This document shows, piece by piece, positions 8,131-16,302 of a stretch of DNA of 38,825 nucleotides. The translations under genes were made by a program, and so were the position numbers. This DNA is from REEB95 sp035632055. GTDB lineage: Bacteria > Pseudomonadota > Alphaproteobacteria > ATCC43930 > CGMCC-115725. The stretch spans positions 1-38,825 of the forward strand of contig DASQHO010000002.1 in assembly GCA_035632055.1 (NCBI GenBank), written 5' to 3'. Under the pieces are notes generated by a model. That model made no database searches and was not told the DNA's origin. It worked only from the letters and a program-made list of their open reading frames with translations. Position 1 is the stretch's first letter, and every line of letters begins with the position of its first letter.

Positions 8131-9063
8131 TTACGCGAACAGACTTGAAACCGACCGTTCCTCACTAATCCGCTGGATGGCTTCGGCCATCAGCGGCGCA
8201 ATCGACAGCCGGCGGATATTGCGCGCGACGCGCACCGCCTCGGTCGCGGCAATGCTGTCGGTCGTGACCAACGCCGCGATCGGCGCCGCCGTGACGCGGG
8301 CGACCGCGCCGCCCGACAGCACGCCGTGCGTGACATAGGCCGACACCGACTTGGCGCCGCGCTCCATCAACGCCACGGCGGCGTTGCACAGCGTCCCGGC
8401 GCTGTCGACGATGTCGTCAACCAGAATGCAGCGGCGGCCCTGGACGTCGCCGATGATGTTCATCACCTCGGAAACGCCGGCCCGCTCGCGCCTCTTGTCG
8501 ATGATCGCGAGGTCGGCGTCAAGTCGGCGCGCGATGGCGCGGGCGCGCAACACGCCGCCCACATCCGGTGACACAATGGTTAAATCGCCGCCGTCGAAAC
8601 GCTCCTTGATATCCTGCACGAACACCGGAGCGGCGAACAAATTGTCGGTCGGAATATCGAAGAATCCCTGAATTTGGCCGGCATGGAGATCGAGCGTCAG
8701 GACGCGATCGGCGCCTGCTGCGGTAATCATATTGGCTACCAGCTTTGCCGAGATCGGCGTGCGCGGGCCGGATTTGCGGTCCTGGCGGGCATAGCCGTAA
8801 TAGGGGATGACGGCGGTCGCACGGCGCGCCGAACCGCGCTTGAGCGCGTCGAGCGACACCAGCAGTTCCATCAGATTGTCGTTCGCCGGATACGAGGTCG
8901 GCTGAATGATGAAGACGTCCTCGCCGCGCACATTTTCATGGATTTCGACGAACACTTCCATGTCGGAAAAGCGCCGCACGCTGGCGTCGGTCAGCGGGAT
9001 GTGCAGATACGCAGATATTGCTTCGGCGAGCGGCCGATTGGCATTGCAAGCAAGGATTTTCAT
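8131..9063 (-). CDS. prs: Ribose-phosphate pyrophosphokinase
   Basis: Makes PRPP from ribose-5-phosphate and ATP, feeding purine, pyrimidine, histidine, tryptophan and NAD synthesis. The 310-residue protein has the class I features: FSDMEVFVEIHENVRGEDVF, the ATP loop YYGYARQDRKSGPRTPISAK, the metal/ribose-phosphate motif DLHAGQIQGFF (125-135) and the PRPP-binding loop ILVDDIVDSAGTL (213-225). The ATG at 9063 gives the standard family length; an upstream in-frame extension of 87 codons has no homologous character. It heads a minus-strand operon with rplY 14 nt downstream. A candidate promoter lies about 55-85 nt upstream. Confidence 0.97.
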   Translation of the reverse strand: MKILACNANRPLAEAISAYLHIPLTDASVRRFSDMEVFVEIHENVRGEDVFIIQPTSYPANDNLMELLVSLDALKRGSARRATAVIPYYGYARQDRKSGPRTPISAKLVANMITAAGADRVLTLDLHAGQIQGFFDIPTDNLFAAPVFVQDIKERFDGGDLTIVSPDVGGVLRARAIARRLDADLAIIDKRRERAGVSEVMNIIGDVQGRRCILVDDIVDSAGTLCNAAVALMERGAKSVSAYVTHGVLSGGAVARVTAAPIAALVTTDSIAATEAVRVARNIRRLSIAPLMAEAIQRISEERSVSSLFA

Positions 9064-9118
9064 GTCGGTTTCGCCGTCCGCGGCAGTGCGCCCGGATGGG
9101 CCGCCCCAAGCGCGGCGG

Positions 9119-9147
9119 AATGTAACAAAGGGGTTTCGCTGCCGCAA
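9119..9147 (-). promoter_or_regulatory. Candidate prs promoter
   Basis: On the minus strand TTGCGG (complement of 9142-9147) and TACATT (complement of 9119-9124) are separated by 17 nt. The -35 keeps the conserved TTG and the -10 matches four of six positions. This would give a leader of about 50 nt before prs. It lies in the 133-nt gap after the lipoprotein gene, the only sizeable gap in this minus-strand run, which supports a new transcription start here. Confidence 0.4.
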
Positions 9148-9196
9148 CGACTTTGACCGTCCGGCCGAGGGCAAATAGTCGCGCCAGCCCAGGGCC

Positions 9197-10057
9197 TTAG
9201 GAGCGCCCCGCGGCGGCCAGCCCGACCTCTTCAATGAGCCGGCGCACGCCCGACGCGGCTGCGCTCGTGACGGCGTAGGCGACCTCGCCCCAGGCGCCGT
9301 CGAGGCTGCCGGCGGGCACGGCATTCTCCTGCTTGACCCGGCCGACTTCGCTGCCGTCCGGCCGCATCAACACCCAGGTCACCCTGACCTGCTGCTTCTG
9401 CCCGTCCGCTTGCGTCAGCGTGACCGTCCCGGTGACAATGAAATCCGCCTTGTCGGCTGGTATGGCCGCGACGACGACGTTTGTATGTTCCAGCGCCGCG
9501 CCCATGGCGCGGGTCAGTGAACGGTCGCCATCGCCGGGCGCGCCGGTAACCGGACGCAAAGCCACGACTGGGTTGAGCCCGCCTTGCGGCGGCGGTACGT
9601 CGCTTTGAACCAACTTGGCAAGCATAGGCGCCGCCGACGCGGCGAGCGCTGCCGCCAGCTTGCCGTCGCCGCGTTGCCACGCGGCGGTATCGGTAACGAG
9701 CTGGGCCGGCGTCGAGCCGATCATCGTTCCGGTCGCATTGCGCAGCTCCCAAACGACGCTGATGCTTTCATGGCCGCCGGCGCCAGATATCGCAGTCGCG
9801 ATCGGCTGTAGACGATAACTGTCGCGATTAGACGACTGCGCGCTCGCCGGAACGTCGGCCTGCTGCAGCGCCGTGGCCATTGCCGCCGCCAGCGCCGTGG
9901 CGCTCGCCGCCGGTGCGTTTTCGACCGGCAGCACATAGATGCCGACGCTGTCGGGCGGACTCAACGCCGCTGCCGGTGCGGTGCGCCCCATGATCGGCGG
10001 CGGCGCGCCGTTGCAGGCGGCAAGCAGCAGGAAAGCGAGAAGCCAACAGCAGCGCAT
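9197..10057 (-). CDS. Predicted lipoprotein of unknown function
   Basis: 286-residue exported protein I cannot assign to a function. It has a short N-terminal hydrophobic stretch ending in the lipobox LLAAC (Cys15), so it should be lipidated; the residue after the cysteine is Asn, not Asp, which does not by itself signal inner-membrane retention. The rest is Ala-rich and predicted soluble, with two segments that look like repeated beta-rich modules (ISVVWELRNATGTMIG and VRVTWVLMRPDGSEVG), each a VxW...L strand followed by a turn. It is 35 nt downstream of pgeF on the same strand and so is probably the last gene of the hldD-lgt operon, which encodes the enzyme that would lipidate it. Confidence 0.8.
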   Translation of the reverse strand: MRCCWLLAFLLLAACNGAPPPIMGRTAPAAALSPPDSVGIYVLPVENAPAASATALAAAMATALQQADVPASAQSSNRDSYRLQPIATAISGAGGHESISVVWELRNATGTMIGSTPAQLVTDTAAWQRGDGKLAAALAASAAPMLAKLVQSDVPPPQGGLNPVVALRPVTGAPGDGDRSLTRAMGAALEHTNVVVAAIPADKADFIVTGTVTLTQADGQKQQVRVTWVLMRPDGSEVGRVKQENAVPAGSLDGAWGEVAYAVTSAAASGVRRLIEEVGLAAAGRS

Positions 10058-10092
10058 CGGACGGCGATCTTATCGTCGCGCTGGCAACAACG

Positions 10093-10857
10093 CTATGGCG
10101 CGAGGGCGATCGTCGACAGGCCGAGCCCGTGGCCGAGCTCGCCGCGCAGGCAGGCGCGGCGGTAGGAGAAGAATCGGTCCGGTTCGGCCGCCGTGTCGGC
10201 ATCAGCGTCGGCGACAGCGCGAATGCCGAGTGCGGCAAGCCGATGTGCCACGTAGCCCTTGAGGTCGAACAGGAAATGACCGGGCTTGGACGACGGAAGG
10301 AAGAAGACCGAATTGGCAGGATCTTGCGCCAGAAAGCGCCGCGGAAATTCCGGTCCAACTTCGTACGAACTTTGAGCGATGGCCGGACCGATGGCAGCGA
10401 CCGTGCGCTGCGCCGATGCGCCCAAATCTTCCATCGCCGCGACCGTCGCCTCGACGATGCCGGCGAGTGCGCCGCGCCAGCCTGCATGTGCCGCGCCGAT
10501 CACGCGGGCGTCGGTGTCGGCAAACAGGATCGGCACACAGTCCGCGGTCAGGATACCGAGCGCCAAGTCCGGCACGCGTGTCACCAGCGCGTCGGCGCGC
10601 GGCAGTGCCGTATGCGGCCAGGGTGTCTCGACCACCAGCGCCTCGGCGCCGTGCACCTGTTTGACTGTGGCGAGACGGTCTGGCGCCAAGTCGAGCGCGC
10701 GCATCGCGCGTGCGCGATTCTCGCTGACCCGCGAAGCGTCGTCCGTTGTCGTGAAGCCGCAATTAAGCGAGGCGCAAACGCCTTCACTGACGCCGCCTTG
10801 GCGCGTGAAGAATGCATGGCGGACGTGGCCCGAACCGAAAACGTCGAGATGGATCAT
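10093..10857 (-). CDS. pgeF: Purine nucleoside phosphorylase/laccase-domain protein (YfiH family)
   Basis: Member of the YfiH/PgeF (multicopper oxidase-like DUF152) family; bacterial homologs act as zinc-dependent purine nucleoside phosphorylases/adenosine deaminases, and E. coli PgeF edits misincorporated L-Ser in peptidoglycan precursors. The 254-residue protein has VKQVHGAEA, the cysteine motif LTADCVPILFAD and AAHAGWRGALAGIVEA, which supply the His-Cys-His metal site, then a late RRACLRGELG. I start at the ATG at 10857; a TTG at 10866 overlapping the midA stop would add three residues. It follows midA by 5 nt. The midA-pgeF pairing is common in alphaproteobacteria. Confidence 0.93.
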   Translation of the reverse strand: MIHLDVFGSGHVRHAFFTRQGGVSEGVCASLNCGFTTTDDASRVSENRARAMRALDLAPDRLATVKQVHGAEALVVETPWPHTALPRADALVTRVPDLALGILTADCVPILFADTDARVIGAAHAGWRGALAGIVEATVAAMEDLGASAQRTVAAIGPAIAQSSYEVGPEFPRRFLAQDPANSVFFLPSSKPGHFLFDLKGYVAHRLAALGIRAVADADADTAAEPDRFFSYRRACLRGELGHGLGLSTIALAP

Positions 10858-10862
10858 GCGCG

Positions 10863-11930
10863 TCAATCGAAGCCGGCGGGCGGCGGCGCATCGCCGCCGG
10901 TCAAGGCCAGCACCTTGAACAGGGTGCCCATTTGCGTCTCGTCAAGCAAGCGGCGGCAGGCCAATTCGATGTTGGCCTGCTGCCGTGCGTCCTTACTTGC
11001 GGCAAGGCGGCGGGCACGGATGTCGATGCCGAGCGCCTTGAGGAATCGCGTCTGCGATACCGGTCCCCAGGCGCGAGCGCCGTTGGAAGTGGCGCAGGCG
11101 GCAAAATCGGCAAAATCGACATGCGCACTGAGGTCGGCGGTGCCGGGATCGCGCAGAACATCATGCCGCCGGTGATGTGCCAGGGCCTGCAGGGTCTCTC
11201 CCGGTGCCGCCGGGAAGTAACCGTAGTCGACGAATAGTGCCGCACCGCCGTGGTTCGCCAGCCGTCGGCCGAGGTCGCGCGCCAGCGCTCGTGCCGCTGG
11301 ACGGCGTTCGATAACGCTGCCGACCGGCCAATCGGGCAGCGCTCCCGTACTCGGTTCGGAACCGCCGACGAATGTCAGATCCTCGTGCGCGTCGAGGCCG
11401 ATCCGTCGCTCGTGCCAGCCGTCGGCTTGGCGCTCGAATTGGCGAATCGGCAGCGCATCGAGAAATTCGTTGGCGACCAGCAACAGTGGACCGGGCGGCA
11501 AAGTCGCTGGCGAATCGTGCCACTGCGGCACCGCGTCTTGGAGTGCACGCTCTTGCACCGCGCGTAGCACCGCGCTCGCTTCGACGAGGTGCACGCGAAC
11601 GGCACGGCGGAACGCCGGAACCGCCCCAGCGGCCCGCAGCAGATCAGCCATCAGCGTGCCGTTGCCGGGGCCAAGCTCGCACAGGATTACCGGATCGGGC
11701 GCGCCGCTCCGCTGCCAGAAGTCTGCAAGCCAGAGGCCGATCAGCTCGCCGAAGACCTGGCTGATTTCGGGCGCGGTGACGAAATCGCCGCGCGCGCCCA
11801 CTGGCTTGTGCGTCGCGTAGTATCCCCATTCCGGGTGCCACAGCGCGATCTGCATGTAGCGCTCGACCGTCAGCGGTCCGCCGGCGCGGATCAGTCCGCG
11901 CAGATGCTCGAGCAGCTGCGTCGCGTTCAC
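10863..11930 (-). CDS. midA: SAM-dependent methyltransferase, MidA/NDUFAF7 family
   Basis: Family of arginine methyltransferases; the mitochondrial member NDUFAF7 dimethylates an arginine of complex I subunit NDUFS2 during assembly, so a role in respiratory complex I maturation is likely here. Features: GGPLTVERYMQIALWHPEWGYYATHKPVG near the N-terminus, GARGDFVTAPEISQVFGELIG, the SAM-binding ELGPGNGTLMADLLR, and ANEFLDALPIRQF. I choose the GTG at 11930 because it overlaps the lgt stop as GTGA (11930-11927); a further upstream GTG at 11960 would overlap lgt by 34 nt. That gives 355 residues. Part of the hldD-lgt-midA-pgeF run. Confidence 0.93.
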   Translation of the reverse strand: MNATQLLEHLRGLIRAGGPLTVERYMQIALWHPEWGYYATHKPVGARGDFVTAPEISQVFGELIGLWLADFWQRSGAPDPVILCELGPGNGTLMADLLRAAGAVPAFRRAVRVHLVEASAVLRAVQERALQDAVPQWHDSPATLPPGPLLLVANEFLDALPIRQFERQADGWHERRIGLDAHEDLTFVGGSEPSTGALPDWPVGSVIERRPAARALARDLGRRLANHGGAALFVDYGYFPAAPGETLQALAHHRRHDVLRDPGTADLSAHVDFADFAACATSNGARAWGPVSQTRFLKALGIDIRARRLAASKDARQQANIELACRRLLDETQMGTLFKVLALTGGDAPPPAGFD

Positions 11931-12730
11931 GCCTGCTTTGGCTGCCGCCGCGCGCGCCACAGCAGCCAGATGCCGAAGAGCAGCACCGGCACCGAGAGGA
12001 TCTGGCCCATGGTGATGCCCCAGAAGATGAATCCGAGATTGGCGTCAGGCTGGCGGAAGCACTCGCCGATGATGCGGGCTGCGCCATAACCGATCAGGAA
12101 GGTCCCGGACAGCGTGCCGGGGTGCTGCCGCGCGTCGGTCTTGCGCATGACCAAAAACAGAATCGCGAACAGCACTAGGCCTTCGAGCGTCGCCTCATAC
12201 AGTTGGCTCGGATGGCGCGGCAGATGCGCGGGATCGGATGGGAAGACCATCGCCCATGGCACGTCGGTGACACGGCCCCACAGCTCGTCGTTGATGAAAT
12301 TGGCGATGCGGCCGAAGAACAGACCGATCGGCACGGCCGGCGCGATAATGTCGGCGAAGGCGAGGTAATTCATCTTGCGCTGGCGGGTGAACAGCCATAT
12401 CGCCACCAGCACACCGAGCGCGCCGCCGTGGAACGACATGCCGCCATGCCACAGCTTGAGGATCTCGCTCGGATTGGCGAAGTAGAACTCCGGCCGGTAG
12501 AACAGCACGTAGCCGGTGCGGCCGCCGAGGATGACGCCGAGCGTCGCCCACATCAGGAAATCGTCGATGTCCTCGCGCCGGGCAACCCGTGGCGGCTGCG
12601 ACGCGATCCACAAGCAATAGCGCCAGCCGATCACCAGCCCGGCGATATAGGCGAGGGCATACCAGCGGACGACAAAGGGCCCGAGGGACAGCGCGACCGG
12701 ATTGATGACGGGATAGGGAATCGCCAGCAT
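11927..12730 (-). CDS. lgt: Prolipoprotein diacylglyceryl transferase
   Basis: Inner-membrane enzyme that moves a diacylglyceryl group from phosphatidylglycerol to the lipobox cysteine of prolipoproteins. 267 residues with about seven hydrophobic helices. The family signature reads GRIANFINDELWGR (140-153); the position after FIN is Asp where most homologs have Gly. HGG (101-103) and the periplasmic RHPSQLYEA segment are present. It starts 15 nt after hldD and overlaps midA by 4 nt. The two predicted lipoproteins in this window (9197-10057 and 38532-38768) would be substrates. Confidence 0.96.
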   Translation of the reverse strand: MLAIPYPVINPVALSLGPFVVRWYALAYIAGLVIGWRYCLWIASQPPRVARREDIDDFLMWATLGVILGGRTGYVLFYRPEFYFANPSEILKLWHGGMSFHGGALGVLVAIWLFTRQRKMNYLAFADIIAPAVPIGLFFGRIANFINDELWGRVTDVPWAMVFPSDPAHLPRHPSQLYEATLEGLVLFAILFLVMRKTDARQHPGTLSGTFLIGYGAARIIGECFRQPDANLGFIFWGITMGQILSVPVLLFGIWLLWRARRQPKQA

Positions 12731-12745
12731 GAGCCGCAGGAACCC

Positions 12746-13732
12746 TCAGCGATACGGATCGGCGGCAGCGAGGTAGGTCTGCACATAGTGGCGGACGCCG
12801 TCCTCGAGTTCGGTTGCCGGTACGCGGAAGCCGGCGGCGCGCACCCGGTCCATCTTGGCCTCAGTGAAATACTGATACTTGTCGCGAATCTCGATCGGCG
12901 TGTCGACGTACTCGATCTTGGGCTCGCTGCCGAGTGCGCGATAGACCGCCGCCGCCAGGTCGGCGAAGCTGCGCGCCTTGCCGGTGCCGGCGTTGAACAG
13001 GCCATTGACGCTGGGATGGTCGTAGAGCCACAGCATCTCCGCTACGCAATCGCGCACATAGACGAAATCGCGCTTCTGTCCGCCGTCGGGATAGGCCGGA
13101 TTGTGCGACTTGAACAGGCGCGCCGGCGTACCGGCCTTGGCGCGCGGGTAGATGTGCGCGACGACGCTCTTCATCGTGCCTTTGTGGTACTCGTTCGGGC
13201 CGTAGACGTTGAAGAATTTGAGTCCGGCCCATTGCTTCGGCCGCGGTGCGTTGTCGGCGACCAGACGCGCGATCCGGCGGTCGAACAGATGCTTCGACCA
13301 GCCGTAAGCGTTGAGCGGCCGCAGATTGGCCAGCGCACTGGGCGTAAAATCGTCGTCGAAACCGGCGCTGCCGTCGCCATAGGTCGCCGCCGATGAAGCG
13401 TAGATCAGCCGCCTCTGATGCAGCGTGCACCAGTCCCATAGCCGTTGCGACAGCGCGAAATTGCTGGCGACGATCAGATCGACATCGCGCTCGGTCGTTG
13501 CCGAGATGGCGCCCATGTGGAAGATCGTCTCGATCTTGGCGGTGTGCTCGTCGAGATAGGCGAACAGCCGGTCGGGTGGAACCACTGCGGCGAGTTCACG
13601 CTTGGCCAGATTCCGCCACTTCTCCTCCTGGCCGAGGAAATCGGAGACGACGATGTTGCCGGCGGCCCGTTCTTCGAGCGCGGCGACCAGATTCGACCCG
13701 ATGAAGCCGGCGCCGCCGGTGACGACGATCAT
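12746..13732 (-). CDS. hldD: ADP-L-glycero-D-manno-heptose 6-epimerase
   Basis: Last step of ADP-heptose synthesis for the LPS inner core. 328-residue extended SDR: NADP-binding GGAGFIGS (6-13), the active-site SSAATYG (113-119), catalytic Tyr143 and Lys147 in YGWSK, and HldD-typical FFNVYGPNEYHKGTMKSVVAH and GQKRDFVYVRD. An AGGA ribosome binding site precedes the ATG at 13732, and a TATAAC that could serve as -10 lies about 30 nt upstream, without a clear -35. It is the first gene of the minus-strand run hldD-lgt-midA-pgeF and is divergent from ubiK across 80 nt. Its presence implies a heptose-containing LPS core. Confidence 0.96.
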   Translation of the reverse strand: MIVVTGGAGFIGSNLVAALEERAAGNIVVSDFLGQEEKWRNLAKRELAAVVPPDRLFAYLDEHTAKIETIFHMGAISATTERDVDLIVASNFALSQRLWDWCTLHQRRLIYASSAATYGDGSAGFDDDFTPSALANLRPLNAYGWSKHLFDRRIARLVADNAPRPKQWAGLKFFNVYGPNEYHKGTMKSVVAHIYPRAKAGTPARLFKSHNPAYPDGGQKRDFVYVRDCVAEMLWLYDHPSVNGLFNAGTGKARSFADLAAAVYRALGSEPKIEYVDTPIEIRDKYQYFTEAKMDRVRAAGFRVPATELEDGVRHYVQTYLAAADPYR

Positions 13733-13812
13733 GGCTGGTTTCCTGCGGGCGGTGTTATAGCCTGTTCCCCGGCCGCGCGCCTGCTTATGTTGACCGGAAC
13801 GGAGAGACGCCT

Positions 13813-14127
13813 ATGGCAAGCAACAACCGCCTGTTCGAGGATTTTGCTCGCGTCGCACAGGGCGCTGCCGGCGCGCTGGTCGGTTTGCGCGACGAGCTTG
13901 AGGCCCGCATCAAGGATCAGATCGATCGCGTGCTGTCGCGCATGAACCTGGTGCGGCGCGAGGAATTCGATGCGGTCCAGGCGATGGCGGCCAAGGCGCG
14001 GCGCGAGCAGGAAGCGTTGGCGGCGCGGCTCGACGCCCTTGAGGGCCGCAGCGGCGGCAGCTCGCGGCGCAAGGCGGGACCGGCGCGGCCGCGGCGGGGC
14101 AGCGGCAGCCGCGGCAAATCGCGCTAG
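13813..14127 (+). CDS. ubiK: Ubiquinone biosynthesis accessory factor UbiK (BMFP/YqiC family)
   Basis: Small accessory factor that helps the UbiJ-organised ubiquinone biosynthesis metabolon under aerobic conditions. The 104-residue protein starts with NNRLFEDFARVAQGAAGALVGLRDELEARIKDQIDRVL, an amphipathic/membrane-fusogenic segment. A coiled coil follows (LVRREEFDAVQAMAAKARREQEALAARLDALE), the defining BMFP pattern. The last 25 residues are a basic Arg/Gly/Ser tail. The ATG at 13813 follows GGAGAG at a good distance. It is divergent from hldD and precedes ybjN-like by 138 nt. Ubiquinone is the substrate of the bc1 complex encoded at the left end. Confidence 0.85.
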   Translation: MASNNRLFEDFARVAQGAAGALVGLRDELEARIKDQIDRVLSRMNLVRREEFDAVQAMAAKARREQEALAARLDALEGRSGGSSRRKAGPARPRRGSGSRGKSR

Positions 14128-14265
14128 CAGGCGAGTCCTCCACAGTTTTTCGTCATTCGGCGCTTGCCTCGGCTCGAAGCCATTTGGCAGATTAGCCATA
14201 GTGGTTGGCGGGGAGACACCATACCATTAGTCGAAATCCCCCGCCTCCGTCGCCAAGGAGGGCGG

Positions 14266-14766
14266 ATGACGACGCTGTCGCTCGAAACCCCGGTCGCCGG
14301 CGCCAATCCCATCGATCTGGTCGAGGAAATCGTGCAGGCCAATTCCTGGCCGCACGACCGCACGGGCGACGATGAAATGGTGATCGAGGTCGTTGGCCGC
14401 TGGTGTTCCTATCGCCTGCATTTCGTTTGGGAACCGTCGGTCAATGCCCTGCAGTATTCCTGCAGCTTCGAACTCAAGGTGCCGCGCGGCCGCCGCCCGG
14501 CAGCGCATGAGCTGCTGGCGGTGGTAAACGAGCGGCTGTGGATCGGCCATTTCGATTTCGCCGACGACAAGAGTCCCGCGTTCCGCCAGGGTGTACTGCT
14601 ACGCGGCGGCCACGGCGCGAGTGTCGAGCAGATCGAGGATCTGGTGGATATTTCACTCGCCGAATGTGAGCGCTTCTATCCCGCGTTCCAGCTCGTCATC
14701 TGGGGTGGCAAATCAGCCCAGGAGGCGATCGCCTCGGCGATGATCGAGCCGGTCGGCGAGGCGTGA
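14266..14766 (+). CDS. YbjN domain-containing protein
   Basis: 166-residue soluble protein of the YbjN family (type III secretion chaperone-like fold), often found directly before proC in alphaproteobacteria; function unknown. The N-terminus reads NPIDLVEEIVQANSWPHDRTGDDEMVIEVVG, typical of the family, followed by a strand-rich core (CSYRLHFVWEP, QYSCSFELKVP) and helices. The start at 14266 is fixed by a perfect AAGGAG at 14255-14260; an upstream in-frame ATG at 14164 lies in non-coding-looking sequence. The stop overlaps the proC start as GTGA (14763-14766), so the two are translationally coupled. In E. coli YbjN is a sensory-pathway and stress regulator, but whether that applies here is unknown. 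Confidence 0.88.
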   Translation: MTTLSLETPVAGANPIDLVEEIVQANSWPHDRTGDDEMVIEVVGRWCSYRLHFVWEPSVNALQYSCSFELKVPRGRRPAAHELLAVVNERLWIGHFDFADDKSPAFRQGVLLRGGHGASVEQIEDLVDISLAECERFYPAFQLVIWGGKSAQEAIASAMIEPVGEA

Positions 14767-15578
14767 GCGGACGGCGCGCTCGCTCGGCGGCGATCCTGCT
14801 GGTCGGTTGCGGCAAGATGGGCGGCGCCCTGCTGGCCGGCTGGATGCGAAAGCGCGTCGGCGGACCCTTCCATGTTGTCGATCCGTCGCCCACCCATCGG
14901 CTGCGCGGCGCGCGCTATTACTCCGCGCCGGATCGGCTACCGCGGACGTTCATGCCGGCGGCGGTGGTGTTCGCGATAAAGCCGCAGGCCTTCGAAGCGG
15001 CCGTGCCGCCATATCGCCGGTTTGCCGAGAGCGGCGCGGTGATGCTGTCGATTGCTGCCGGCAAGACATTCGGCACCATGGCGCGGCTTCTCGGTGACAA
15101 TGCGGCGCTGGTGCGCGCGATGCCGAACACACCGGCGGCAATCGGCCGCGGCATGACGGTCGCCTGCGCCGGACCGGCCGTGCGCAAGGCGGAACGTACG
15201 CTGTGCAGTACGCTGCTGGCAGCGGTCGGCGAAGTTGCTTGGGTCGACGATGAAGCGCTGCTCGATCCGGTCACCGCGGTCTCTGGCAGCGGTCCGGCTT
15301 ACGTCTTCTGGTTCATCGAATGCCTCGCGGCGGCTGGCGAAGCACAGGGCCTGGCGCCCGAGCTCGCGCGCCGGCTGGCGATTGCCACTGTTGCTGGTGC
15401 CAGCGAACTGGCGCGGGTGGCGGAGCATAGTCCGGCACAACTGCGCGAGGCAGTGACCAGTCCCGGCGGCACGACGCGCGCCGCGCTCGACGTGCTGATG
15501 GCTGAGAACGGATTCGACCGGCTGATCCGCGATGCAATTGCTGCCGCGACGCGGCGGTCCCGCGAACTGGCACAATAA
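14763..15578 (+). CDS. proC: Pyrroline-5-carboxylate reductase
   Basis: Reduces 1-pyrroline-5-carboxylate to proline with NAD(P)H. The 271-residue protein has an N-terminal Rossmann motif ILLVGCGKMGGALLAGW (11-27), VFAIKPQ, the AMPNTPAAIGRG segment, and the C-terminal signature SGSGPAYVF and EAVTSPGGTTRAAL. It starts at a GTG that overlaps the ybjN-like stop by 4 nt; no ATG occurs before the Rossmann motif. 52 nt separate it from the TetR regulator on the same strand. Confidence 0.96.
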   Translation: MSGRRARSAAILLVGCGKMGGALLAGWMRKRVGGPFHVVDPSPTHRLRGARYYSAPDRLPRTFMPAAVVFAIKPQAFEAAVPPYRRFAESGAVMLSIAAGKTFGTMARLLGDNAALVRAMPNTPAAIGRGMTVACAGPAVRKAERTLCSTLLAAVGEVAWVDDEALLDPVTAVSGSGPAYVFWFIECLAAAGEAQGLAPELARRLAIATVAGASELARVAEHSPAQLREAVTSPGGTTRAALDVLMAENGFDRLIRDAIAAATRRSRELAQ

Positions 15579-15630
15579 GGTTTGCGCGGCGAGGTTTGGC
15601 GGCGCTCACGGCTTGCGCTAAGCTGCAGTC

Positions 15631-16236
15631 ATGGCGACAAGCCGCAGAACCGCATCCGAGCGCGCCGCACCGCGGCGGCGGGGCGCGTCCGGCGATGCCG
15701 AAGCCCGCGTGGTCCGGGCGGCGCTCGATCTGGCCGCGAGCCAGAGCTGGCGGCAGACGACGCTAACCGATATTGCGCGTGCAGCCGGAATGCCGCTCAC
15801 CGAACTTTATGCCCGCCTACGCTCACGCGGCGCGATCCTGGCCGCATGCGTACGCCATTTTGATCAGATCGCGCTCGCCGGACCGCCGGCGGATAAGGAT
15901 GAAAAGCCGAAGGATCGCCTGTTCGATGTGCTGATGCGGCGGTTCGAAGCGTTGAGGCCGCACCGCAAGGCCATCCGCGCCATGGCCTGGGATAGTGTCG
16001 GCGATCCGGCAGCGTTGTTGGCGCTGAAGCGGCTGTTGGCCTCGATGGGCTGGATGCTTGAGGCAGCCGGGATGCCCACGGCCGGCATGGCGGGCCTAGT
16101 GAAGCGCCGTATCCTGCTGGTGGCCTATATGTCCGTTCTGGTCGTGTTCCTGCGGGACGACAGTCGCGACCTTGGCAAGACCATGGCCGCCCTCGACCGC
16201 CGATTATCGCTCATTGAGCCGTTCCTCGGGCTTTAG
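15631..16236 (+). CDS. TetR/AcrR family transcriptional regulator
   Basis: 201-residue regulator. The N-terminal 20 residues are basic and disordered, then comes a TetR-type helix-turn-helix (about 27-70: ARVVRAALDLAASQSWRQT, LTDIARAAGMPLTELYARLRSR). The rest is a helical ligand-binding domain ending LIEPFLGL. No ligand can be inferred. In context it follows proC and precedes a phasin, so it could act on either, but the spacing gives no proof. The stop TAG (16234-16236) is the loop of a hairpin in the first copy of a 44-bp tandem duplication, so the 3' end of the message carries two copies of the same hairpin. Confidence 0.88.
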   Translation: MATSRRTASERAAPRRRGASGDAEARVVRAALDLAASQSWRQTTLTDIARAAGMPLTELYARLRSRGAILAACVRHFDQIALAGPPADKDEKPKDRLFDVLMRRFEALRPHRKAIRAMAWDSVGDPAALLALKRLLASMGWMLEAAGMPTAGMAGLVKRRILLVAYMSVLVVFLRDDSRDLGKTMAALDRRLSLIEPFLGL

Positions 16237-16301
16237 GCCCGGCTGCGCCGATTTATTTTGAGCCGTTCCTCGGGCTTTAGGCCCGGCTGCGCCGATTTAT
16301 T
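16214..16301. repeat. Perfect 2 x 44-bp tandem duplication spanning the tetR stop codon
   Basis: 16214-16257 and 16258-16301 are identical and directly abutting. Each unit covers the last codons of the TetR gene, its stop codon and the hairpin CGGGC-TTTAG-GCCCG (copy 1 at 16227-16241, with TAG in the loop). The sequence match ends exactly at both outer borders, so this is one clean duplication. Since the first copy keeps the reading frame and stop, the protein is unchanged and only the 3' untranslated region is lengthened. The second copy starts a non-coding stretch running to the phasin. Confidence 0.95.
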
Positions 16302-16302
16302 G

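Noticed and set aside
6878..8338. A 486-codon open frame on the plus strand across pth, rplY and prs
   Set aside because: It reads three well-supported minus-strand genes in antisense and includes Cys/Arg-rich low-complexity sequence produced by the Ala codons of L25.
12203..13396. A 397-codon plus-strand open frame over lgt and hldD
   Set aside because: Antisense shadow; lgt and hldD have complete catalytic motifs on the other strand.
13733..13812. Divergent promoters between hldD and ubiK
   Set aside because: A TATAAC -10-like box for hldD is visible, but no matching -35 for either direction, so I mention it only in the hldD entry.
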